From Rhyacophila brunnea (taxonomy: Eukaryota > Arthropoda > Insecta > Trichoptera > Rhyacophilidae): DNA of 64,000 nt. The DNA is taken from the NCBI GenBank assembly GCA_022495005.1, contig JAGYXB010001964.1:682001-746000 (forward strand), given 5' to 3'. Under the pieces are notes generated by a model that saw only the letters and a list, made by a program, of their open reading frames with translations, was not told the origin of the DNA and did no database searches. This document shows, piece by piece, positions 45,323 to 55,400 of the stretch. The stretch's first letter is position 1, and every line of letters begins with the position of its first letter. The translations under genes and the position numbers were made by a program.

Positions 45323-47340
45323 ATTGTGACGTTAAAAAACAAACGTGGCCATCTCCAGTCAAAGACTTTTTTGTTATTTTTGGTTGGTATGATTGCTTGT
45401 GTTGTTTTATAATACTATAATAATATTCAGTTCAGACATGGCTATCTCCTCAATTTCTGCTTCAAAAATTCAAATAAAAGATGTGATTTTTTTCAAACTT
45501 AGGCATCTCCATTGATTTTTTTATATCAAACGTGGTCACATTCGTCTTGGCCAATAACGACGTAGCACTTTTTCAAAATGGCCAATCATGTCGTGGCATT
45601 TTATCAAGATGGCCCCCATCAGCACAAAGTTTTCTCTGTGTATAAGGTGTGCTCTTCAAGTTTTTAAGCGAAATAATAATTGTCTAAGAATGGAAAATAA
45701 TCCAAATAAAGTTTATATCGTGAGGTGTTCATATTAATATGTTAGACATTTACACCATAGAAGTTTACTTGAAGAATTTATTTTCATTTTATTTATATTT
45801 TGTAACGGAGATTCTAAACTACAAATGATCTTTATATTACCTACCTAACGAATTTTATCAATTTAATATGTTCGATTGTCGTGTAGTGGTCAATTATAAA
45901 AAGCTCTTATCAAAAGTAATTTTTAAAAACTTGTCATAGGTACGTATATAAATGAACTAAATGGCTACCTATTTACGAAGCATTCCTTATATTTTGTACA
46001 TTTAAAATGAATGAATACGAATTTGTATTATTGTAGACAATGATAGGAGGTTAGAATTTCATAACAAGTTGACGTTTCAATAAATATGTTTCTATTTTAG
46101 AGACTAATATGTTATGAATTAATTTTAAGTACTGGCAACACTAATTAGTCGTCAGAAAAGCGTTTCCGTGGACATTTACCAAACGGTCCCAAACCAAACG
46201 GTTCCATTTCGTTTGTTTGATCCAGGTTGAATAATACAGACTTATTAACCGCGTTGTGGCCACATCAAAAATGCTTTTCTGTACTTATGCCAAATTGAAG
46301 TCAAATGACATTTTTGAATTTCACAAATCTTTTTATAAGCATTCAAAGAAAACTGAGCAGCACAATTTTATACTGTAATATATTAAAACAACAAATACTG
46401 AAAGAAGTATTTTGTTAATTGCGATTTAAGAGTGTCAAAACGAATTGTAAAATGTGGAAAAATGATAAGTCAAATAGACCCTCAGCCAATACCACCGGGA
46501 GGTGGTATTGGCTGAGGTGATATACTCCCGAATACACCAGCCAAGTTAACCGACGTCAACAATTTTCTGAATAAATATTACGATAAAGATTGGCAAAATA
46601 AATTCGAGCAGTTAAATTATTACAAAAAGTTTTAATCTCAAGCAATTTACCAATGAGGTTAGACACCAATGAAGTAGTAATTGATGATTCAGAAGAAGTT
46701 TTTGACTTTGTTTAGTGATTTAATATCATAGGTTAGTTTTTGTACTGATTTGCTTTTTTCTAATTCAATTAAGTACTTTATTATTCTTTATTCTTAAAAT
46801 AGAATTAGTGTTTGATATCATTGTCTCGAGTATTTTACTCTTTATTAATGTAAACTTATTCTCCTTTCTTGTCATTGCCTCATGTTTAATTTTCTGTAGA
46901 GTTTATTAAGATATATCATTCGAATTGTAAACTAATTTGAATATGTAAACTAAAACATTAATTATTAAATAAACTGTTTTTCAATAGAATACATAATATG
47001 AACGTTTAATTTAACACAACCCTGTTTATTAGAATACAAAACAAACCGATCGAATACAAAACAAAACTTTCCATTTCCAATAGTATTTATTTCAAACCTG
47101 GTCAAATTCAGATGATACAAAACAAACATAGCCATCTCCAACATAAAATCGTAAATATCTTGTTTGTTAAGGATTCGCGATTATTGAGTATTGTTTAAAT
47201 CGTATTTTTTAAATAAAATATAATCATAAATTAGGAAATTATTAACTCACGGGTACAAATTAACCACAAAAACAAAAAAGTTGATTTACTCAGTTTCACT
47301 TGTGATGGAGATGGCCACGTTTGTTTTTTGGCGTCACAAT
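45323..47340. mobile_element. TIR DNA transposon B (2.0 kb) inside element D
   Basis: ATTGTGACG(TT)AAAAAACAA then ACGTGGCCATCTCCA at the left is repeated inverted at the right with two mismatches. TAGA flanks both sides (45319-45322, 47341-47344). Copies of the AACnTGGCNATCTCC motif recur inside (about 45434, 45500, 47125). A coding remnant at 46540-46655 (PAKLTDVNNFLNKYYDKDW) and 46650-46720 (EVVIDDSEEVFDFV) suggests a decayed own transposase. A perfect hairpin lies at 46480-46517. Confidence 0.8.
46480..46517. repeat. Perfect 17-bp inverted repeat with 4-base loop
   Basis: CCTCAGCCAATACCACC, loop GGGA, then the exact complement GGTGGTATTGGCTGAGG. It stands out in AT-rich surroundings within element B and would form a very stable hairpin in RNA or cruciform in DNA. 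Confidence 0.95.
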
Positions 47341-47845
47341 TAGAGTCACGGTCATTGTGATTCTGATGAAGTTGGAACAGTTTTATTCACTCATTTAAAA
47401 AGCCTCCCGTACTCTGTTAAGCATGTTCCCTTTTTTCTGACTCATGCGGTGGCCAAAATAGGAATCGTTTTATAGCTGTTATACTAGTGTACCTATATTG
47501 TGTAAAACACTACGTTGGAAACTATCAACCTTAAATTCCTGGAGACTGGTCATTCTCAAATAGACGTGGACAGCATACATAGTAGTATCGAGAATTAGAG
47601 TCACGGTCATCGTGGTTCTAATGAAGTTGGAACAGCTTTATTCACTTATTTAAAAAGCCTTCCTCATTCTGTTAAGCATGTTTCACTTTTTTCTGATTCA
47701 TGTGGTGGCCAAAATAGGAATTGCTTTATTATAGCTGCTCTACTATTGCATATTGTGAAAAACACTATGTTGGAAACTATCGAACCTAAATTCCTGGAGA
47801 CTGGTCATTCTCAAATGCAAGTGGCCAGCATACATAGTAGTATCG
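47337..47845 (+). repeat. Tandem duplication of about 250 bp in the transposase relic
   Basis: AATTAGAGTCACGGTCAT begins both units (about 47339 and 47593) and CATACATAGTAGTATCGAG ends both (about 47590 and 47845). The two differ at roughly one base in nine. Unit 2 keeps the intact CGGQNRN reading. Both units begin with the last bases of element B's end, so the duplication came after that insertion. Confidence 0.9.
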
Positions 47846-48809
47846 AGAAGATAAAAAATGTATTTCTATTTACTCACCAGAAGAATGGCCTACACTGATT
47901 ATACTGGCCAGGCATAAAAAACCGTTGAATGTGATTCAATTGACTTTTAGTGATATTTTTGATCTAAAACTGCTAAAAATTAAAACCATCCAAGGTAACA
48001 CGGACAACGTATCTTGGATAAAAATAAAATGGATAGGTACGATGACTGAAAAACGAACCGCTGAAAATATTCGTTAAGACGTCGTACCTATGACGAAACA
48101 GAGTTCATCGAGATTTCAGCTCTTTCCATTCTTACTCCAAGAAAGAGAGGAAGGCATGCATTATCAACACAACCCGAAAACTTTCTAACGCCAAAATACA
48201 GCCAAGAAATTCTAATAAGCCCTTTAAAATTGCGAGACCTTCTGAAACTGTGCAGTGATCGAGTTATTCCTCGCAATTATCATGCATTTTGGGAAGGATT
48301 ACGACAAAGCAATACTGAACCCGATGCCTCTGAGGATAATGAACTTGATGACTGAACTGCTCTTAATTTCTTTACCTACTTATATTTATTTTGTAATGCA
48401 TGTTCTTCATAAATTCTTTGTCTTACACTAATAAAAAAATATTTAAAAAAAACACAAATATTCATTTTCACTTAAATATTATGAACTGAAACCTATATAC
48501 CAATTTAAGAACACTGAGTTTGAATTTTAAGTATTTAACCTCAGTAGATGAATGAATAACTGCTTCAAATTCATAAATGCATATAGGAAAAAGGTAACAT
48601 GTGACTTAAAATCTCTTAAAAATCAAAAATCGACAACTTATAAAAAAAATAAAAATTGCATTGTAATCTTGAGTAATTATGTCACCTGTGTTCTAAATTT
48701 CATTTCAAAATATTAAGTAATAACCTCTCCACAATTTTTTTTCAAAAACACTTAAAATGGGTTTTTCTTAAAACTCAATTCATGCACAAGTGCCCTTTTG
48801 CTTTTGGGG

Positions 48810-50169
48810 CAGTGTTGCCATATTTTGAAAGTGAAATTATAGTACGGTGCCTTCAAAATTATAGTATTTCGGCAAAAAATATAGTACGCGTTGAGTGACG
48901 AATAATTTTCTACATTTTCAGAAAAATAAACGTGGGGTAATTAACGTCTTGTTTTTTTTAGACAAAATATCCATGAAGGTTACGTCTTGTTTTTTTAGAC
49001 AAAATTCAAATGTTATGTCAATGGCTTCCAAACTTTATGTTACCACACCTCCCTTCAAAAAAATCTGATCTAGGCGCCCCCCCCTTATTTCATTAAATAA
49101 TACAGACACCTTTTTAAATAGTCAACAATGTACCTACTTACGAATACAAAAATGAAAAAAAAATAAACAAATGATGAATAAAAAAACAAATAAAAAAAAA
49201 TTACTACTAAAATTACATTAATTTTTGACGAATTTGCTTGTTTATTAGCACAATCAATTTCAATAGTAGTCAATCCAAATTCATCGTCGTTCATTGACAA
49301 ATGGATTCTATCATGGACCCCATATCCCGAAACGGACCCCCCTGGTCAGGATTTTTCAACCACATATTTAAAATATTTAATAGCTCCGAAACAAAGCAGC
49401 TATTAATAAAATAATGTGGAAAGTGCATTAGCAAACTAACCAAGAACTCTAGCGTAGAAATCATTTAAAAATAATGGAGACGTGGCGAACTTTCTTTTTG
49501 TCATTTTGATTTCCTAAGCTCTAATTTTTTATGAATGCCTTTACTTTGTCGTTTTAAATCGGTGAATGCATTAGTGGTCCTTGGATTGATTTATTCACTC
49601 AATTTTTTTTAAATTTAAACCAAATAGACAAGTTTAAAAACAAAATTATCTTTCCTAAACAAATTTGCCTCATATTTCAACATTTTGATTAATTTGACCC
49701 TTTTATTTTACGAGATAGTCATTGCGGTTTACAATAGTATAGAAGTGAGGGATTATAAAATTAGTCTCCATATTTGCAGAAAGGTTTGGAGACAACCTTT
49801 TATAGGACTGTTTTTTTGTGTAGTTTATAACTAGCGACCGTTTTATAAACTACGCATTTGCAAACTGCAAACCTGTGGCTACATTAATTGTGTTAACCTT
49901 TTGCGTCTTCCTTTGCAACACTCCGCGCCTCCCAGTTTGGAAATCGCTGTGTTAAGTAATTAACATCACCTTTTTTTAGACATGGGGATTTTTTTTTTTT
50001 TGCTTCTCACGGATTATTTTGGCGTTGTTTTTCTTCTATTGGCAACTTTTTTCCCGATTTATCAAAATTATAGTATTTTGGGCGTACTATACCTGTTTTA
50101 TATCGTACATAGTACGCAGACGAAAATTATAGTACAAATACTATAATTATAGTACGAATGGCAACACTG
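48810..50169. mobile_element. hAT family C element inserted in the right end of element D
   Basis: Inverted ends CAGTGTTGCCAT and a perfect 8-bp duplication TTTTGGGG (48802-48809 and 50170-50177). Next to the ends are many ACTATAATTATAGTAC-like palindromic motifs. There is no transposase. Another hAT is nested at 49019-49949. Solo ends of the same family occur at 50199, 51937 and 19255. Confidence 0.9.
49019..49949. mobile_element. hAT-like element nested inside hAT C
   Basis: Ends CAATGGCTTCCAAACT and, inverted, CAGCGATTTCCAAACT. The flanks TGTTATGT and TGTTAAGT agree at 7 of 8 bases. Only AT-rich, non-coding sequence inside; GGCGCCCCC near the left and GCGCCTCCC near the right are also inverted. 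Confidence 0.78.
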
Positions 50170-50198
50170 TTTTGGGGCGAAGATATGAAACGTCAAAC

Positions 50199-50340
50199 CA
50201 GTGTTGCCAACCGTACTATAATTATAGTTTTTGCACTATAATTTTCGTCTGCGTACTATGTACTACATAAAACAGGTAGATACGCCCAAAATACTATAAT
50301 TTTGAAAATTCGGAAAAAAAAGTTGGCAATACAAAACACA
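50199..50340 (+). mobile_element. hAT family C solo end, directly beside element D
   Basis: CAGTGTTGCCAACCGTACTA and the next 130 bp parallel the right end of the hAT at 48810-50169 (inverted), up to GTTGGCAATAC. The partner end is missing. Confidence 0.7.
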
Positions 50341-50342
50341 GT

Positions 50343-50415
50343 TGAAAATGTCCCTCTGAGGCGGACGAAACCGGTCTTAATTTATTGATTAAAAGTGGAA
50401 TAAGTACTACAAAAA
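50343..50415 (+). repeat. Dispersed repeat with GCGGACGAAACCGGT core, copy 2
   Basis: GTTGAAAATG, GGCGGACGAAACCGGTCTT and AATAAGTACT appear in the same order as at 27490-27565. Confidence 0.45.
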
Positions 50416-50689
50416 AATTGCGTTTTATTAAATTAAAGCAACAATAAAAAAGGCCTTTTGTCTAAAAATACGAGATAATAATATATTCAAAATGCTTTTA
50501 AACGAATGGGTATGTAAGTATTTCAATCGATGGAAAATGACAGCAGAGCCAGACTAATTATTAAATTATTATTATAAACAGTGCTGCCAGATGAAATAAA
50601 TTATTAAGACATAATTTCAGCAAATTTGAAAAATCTTGGAGTAGACTTTAAATTAAACATAGTATATATATATCGTTCTCTCATGATTG

Positions 50690-51470
50690 AGGATCGTGAC
50701 CACTTTGAAATTCTGTCATCTTTTGAGAAACCAAAACTTTCCACGCTTCTCGATCCTCTGTTTCTCTCATGGCAGATTAACGGCTGCTCCCAGTCAGCTC
50801 CTACACTACTTGGTCGCTTTTCCTCTGCTTAACCTTCCCTGGAGATTAACCAAAACTACCAGTCTCTTCAGTCCGCATTGAACAATATGTCCCTAAAATC
50901 TGCAGAATGCATGTCAAGACACTGTTGAGAGCCGTTCCTTTATCTGTACTCTGTCCAAGATATACAAAGTATTCAGCACTAACACCACATTTCGCATCGA
51001 TCAAGCATCATTTTCGTGGCAATGAAATTCCCCGATCCTTCCATATAGTGGTAAGATGTGTCAGCATTTTTCGTAATCTGTGTGCGCCTTCCTATCTCTG
51101 CTTCACATCCGTCTATTCTACTAATGGTCGATCTCAGATATAGAAATTCGGCCTCTATTTCTAGGTTTCCGAGTATACTTGCTGCTGCTAGGTTAACCTG
51201 ATCAATAACCATTAACTCGGGCTTTATTCCTATTATAGATTATATAGAGGTCGTGTAGCAGCTTGGTGAGTCTCTTTCATCAGCTGTGATTAGCATGGTA
51301 TCATCTGCGAATTTTAAGTTCTTTATTTTCTGACCGCAAATTGTTATTCCGCCCTGCGAAAGACCTACGGGCCTCAGCATAATATGCTCTCCATGCATAT
51401 AGAATAACTGGGGATATAAACCACATACCTGACAGACTCCCTTTTTGGTTCGGATACTCTCAGAAAATGC
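50690..51470 (-). mobile_element. Non-LTR retrotransposon RT fragment
   Basis: The minus strand from about 51470 encodes a reverse-transcriptase end: KNLKFADDTMLITADERDS (catalytic FADD box near 51310), then EAEFLYLRSTISRIDG, CEAEIGRRTQITKNADT and a decayed C-terminus. Broken by stops. The FADDT/YL.S.I pattern is that of the common insect LINE polyprotein also seen at 30713-31200. Confidence 0.75.
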
Positions 51471-51500
51471 ACTATTTACTCTTTACCTTTGTGACTATTG

Positions 51501-51669
51501 GGTACTGTTCGGTTATTAGGAATACAGCGGAAAACACATTTTGAAAAGAGCGGATAAACTGGATTATTTGCTAGGTTAACCTAACCAAACCTAAACTAAC
51601 AAATAATCCAGTATATCGGGTATTTTCAAAATATGCTTTCCGCTGTATTCCTGATAACCGAACAGTACC
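51501..51669. mobile_element. Foldback MITE family M2, copy 2
   Basis: GGTACTGTTCGGTTATTAGG pairs with its complement at 51650-51669 and the arms run more than 60 bp with few mismatches. The loop is AGGTTAACCTAACCAAACC. A perfect 8-bp duplication GACTATTG flanks it (51493-51500, 51670-51677), which points to hAT-type mobilisation. Confidence 0.88.
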
Positions 51670-51936
51670 GACTATTGTTATATAGGTTTTTGATGAGACA
51701 GGTAAGGTGCGCTCTAACTCCTATTTCCAAAAGTACCTTTCACACAGTCGAATGCCTTCTGTTTCCAACGAAGTATGACAATATTGTTATAATCCCATTA
51801 ATTAATTTGATAAAAATATTATAAAAGAGAACTTTTTGAAATCTAAATATCAGTAGATACGATTCTCTTCGTGTTAGGTCGATAAAACATTGATGCTATT
51901 GTATAATGTTTTTCATCAATATTTTAAATTTCACAC

Positions 51937-52075
51937 CAGTGTTGTCAATTGTACTATAATAATTGTGGTATTTTAATTTTCTCTGCGCTTTATGAAAAAG
52001 GTATAGTACGCCAAGATAACTATAATTTCGCCATTTCTGTACTACATATAACTTTTGTGTGTGAAACACTATAAT
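51937..52075 (+). mobile_element. hAT family C solo end, third copy
   Basis: CAGTGTTGTCAATTGTACTA followed by ATAATAATTGTGG and GGTATAGTACGCCAAGATAA matches the family C end with many substitutions. Confidence 0.5.
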
Positions 52076-52437
52076 ACCGAATTTGACATTGGAGATGATC
52101 ATAATGTGTAAAGGGGAAAAAAAGGCCAAAAGTTCTATCCAAAATGAAGATGTTGACTTTGATTGTAAATAGAATTCCATAAATTTACCAGTAAGGTTTT
52201 GTCTTTAATCTGGAATGGAATTTCTTGAATTTGTGTGTAAAATATCATAATAAAGTGTGAAATGCGAAAATTAATGAAAGGCTGGTTCGATCACGTAACT
52301 ACATAATCATTTATTTCAGATTTTATTAATCATTTAATTACAATAAACATTTGCAAGAATAAAATCAAAACAGCTTCATAAATGGAGACATTCTCACAGC
52401 TATGATGGTTGATGTACAGCGATTGAGGATGTAGAGT

Positions 52438-55400
52438 TTAGTGGTATTTGTAGTTCCTGTGGTGCTCTGAAAATGAAAATAAAAAAAATTAAACACCATG
52501 CAGAGCGGTTTTTCCCAATTGCCAGTCAGCAAATAGTATTGTCACCCACTTTAAAATGCATGTCAAAAATTCCAAGCAAATTGTCATTCACAAAACTAAA
52601 TATACAAATATTATTTATTATTCATCTAATGCCACTCTGGTGTACAGATATAAAATACAAATATTACTTCTGCTTTGAACATCACAAAAATCACTTAAAT
52701 TATTATTTTCCAGATTTATAGTAACACTTATAATAGACGACTAACTAACTAAAGCCTGCAGTAGTAATGCTGCACAGAAAAGACTCCCTGAGTTTAACAC
52801 TTTACGGTCCGGTCACGCCACATTGGCGTCCTTTGCAAGCCGAACGTTACGATCCGGTGACGCCTACGTGGCGTCCTCACATAGGCATATCTTTACTGTG
52901 AAAAATAAATATGAAATTTAATATTTGGTTGCAAGATCTATCGACAGATGGTTGAATGACATGTGCAAGAAGTAAAAGCATGATGGAAAAAAAATATTTC
53001 GGGGTTTTTACAGAGATGGCGGACGTAATACCATTCAGTATTTTTTTTGTACCTATACAATTTTTTTTATTAGTTACAAGCCCATTTCTAGACGGCTGAA
53101 TCACGAGACGTAAACAAAAACGGTAATAAACACTCAATGTTATATTCCAGTGTCATCACTTCAACTTCGAAATTTAATTGTCGACCCTTTTCAGTGGTAG
53201 TCACCCATTTATGAACCTGCATTCTTTTTTTTTTAAATGAACGCGATTTTTCGCTATGTCAAATTGTCATTAATGGTTTATTACCCATGAAACATCCACC
53301 CACCATGCTTCATCATCCATGATAGAAATCTTAACTTGAAAATGAGAATAGTTATAAATGTGAACTTGTATCGCGTTGTCATTTTCGTTCGCTTTTTTCG
53401 GGAGATTATTGCTTGTGTAACTGCATAAATAATAGCTATTATTATTTATATTGCACTAATTTCATTGAAAAAATAATTAATCTAAGTATATTTCAGCTAG
53501 GATATATATTTTTTATTAGTTTTATCTCCAAAAAAACTTTTTAAAATGGAGGACCATTCGTTTTTAAACAGAGGAAAACTATGCGGATTGTATGTCAGAT
53601 ATTCCCAGTGACTGAAGATATCGGAGATTTTAGTGTAATTTTCAATCACAATCAAATATTTCCGGGGATTTCCGCAACTAATAAACGTTTAAGAAGAAAG
53701 TATAAAGTGTGTTCCTCACATAAACTTCGAAAAGAAACTATTTACATGTCCAAAGAGTGTAAAGTACCTCTACATCTACATATTGGTAATTGGTTTTCTT
53801 CGTATAATTTTAAAAAAAGTGTATTAGTTGTTAGTTCATTTTACATTCATAGTTTTATAAACTATTTCAAATAATTTCAGCTTTAGTGTGATAATAATTA
53901 TTTCGTGCCTAGCCAGTTATCTAAAGGTATTATCCATAAGATTGAGTGTTGATTCAAATATTTTTGTGGAATGTAGATGTTTGTTTTACAATTCTATTGC
54001 TCATAGATTTTGTTATATGAATTTTTTACGCACGCCTCTGCACTGTTATTGAATTGTCTCGATTCCTACAATAATACCAAATTGTAATAAACGGTGGGAA
54101 TGTATATGCGTGCATTTTATTTATTTGAATTTACTCGAAAATATGCACGCCACTGCACTGCCTCAGCCATAAAACCCATAAAACCAATAAATCAGATTAG
54201 TGTTCGTTCGGGAATGAATGTGCATTTATTTTTAAACACTTCACAGTTTGTGTGAAGTCTTTGTTATTTTATTATATTTGATAATCAGAGACATGAGTAG
54301 TAGCGCTAAAAATGAATTGATACGTATTCTATAGCGGTGTAAAACATTTTGTATTTGAATATTTTATTACATTTTTAAATTAAAAAATAATATATTGTGA
54401 TTGCTTTATATCAATAGGCTGTTTCCTTTACATTATATTTAACAAATTGAACTAATCTAATAACATATAATAAACAATTTACGAAAATTTACAAATTATA
54501 TACTTTACCTTTATGGAACGCGGGCCAGAGGTTGACAAGTGTTAAATAAATGACACAATTTGATGCATTGATATATTTTAAGTATTTTCTGAAAATTTTA
54601 TTGAAATATATCAATAGGTTCAAAAGTTATATCATTTTTAACTTCGCGATCGAAATTTGTTGATTTTCATTAAAAAATACCGGATATTGGCGTAGGTTCT
54701 TCGCGAAAATTCGCGGACCGTATAGTGTTAAGATTGTAATCCAGTCGTGTCACAGAAGTCAATCAACAAACATCAATCAAAAACAGTTCTGTGTATTAAT
54801 TAATTCTGACTCCACATCTCAAAAACATAAACTTAATAACCACACAACTACAAATTGGTGATCCCCTAAATTAAATCAACGGCTACAGATTTTCAAGTAC
54901 TTTCCACTGAACTCCCTTTTTACATGTTTTTTTTTTACACGATTTCGAAATAACACGGTGCAAAGCCATCAACTCTGAATGCATGTTGGAGAATTGTTAG
55001 GTTTGATTTTTTAAGTATTTTAGTGTATACTTTTTTTACATGTTTTTTTTAACACGGTATCGCGAGGAACGTATCTACCGTGTAAATTGGGAGTCCAGTA
55101 TATTCATATTGTGAGAAGACTTTTTCGGCCACGTCAGTAATGAAAATTAAATAACAGAATGAATGTCAATGCAGCGCTTCGTCTCTAGGTAACAACACTG
55201 AAACCAAGGTTTATGGTTATCAAATTATTCTAGCAATGATGCAGCTGCAAATTTATCATAATTATTAACAATTAATTTATTTAAAGATCGAACTAGTATC
55301 AAGATCAAGATTTAAAAACAAAGTTTTTCTCCTGTTTTCTAAATATAACATTTGAGACTGAATATACATAACATAGATCAGAAAAATTGTAGATTTTTTT

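Larger units (their letters stand above)
45069..48355 (+). pseudogene. Transposase gene relic of element D, split by element B
   Basis: 45069-45320 reads RTLFDDIFNLSLLFYMRSST and onward. The frame resumes at 47341 with SHGHCDSDEVGTVLFTHL and continues to about 48355. The second half carries LFSDSCGGQNRNCF and FLETGHSQM, the core RNase-H-like motifs of the family, then ARHKKPLNVIQLTFSDIFDL and a C-terminal block (ILTPRKRGRHALS, ISPLKLRDLLKLC, IPRNYHAFWEGLRQ). Damage: a TGG-to-TAG change at the insertion site, element B inserted between the halves, a 250-bp tandem duplication, and a frameshift near 48040. No N-terminus was found. The family assignment (DUF7869) is from memory. Confidence 0.65.
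44683..50199 (+). mobile_element. TIR DNA transposon D, host of a nest of insertions
   Basis: The left end GGTTTGATATCTTCGCCCC, then AAAAGCAAAAGAGCAC, is matched by the inverted right end, which is split in two by a hAT: GTGCCCTTTTGCTTTTGGGG at 48790-48809 and CGAAGATAT...CAAACC at 50178-50199. Motifs AAAAAAGTAACA(A/C)GTG recur near both ends (about 44898, 44970, 48590). Between them lie pieces of a transposase of the 1-350 / 10443-12010 family. Take away the insertions and about 2.1 kb remains. The outermost boundary is uncertain by roughly 10 bp. Confidence 0.7.
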
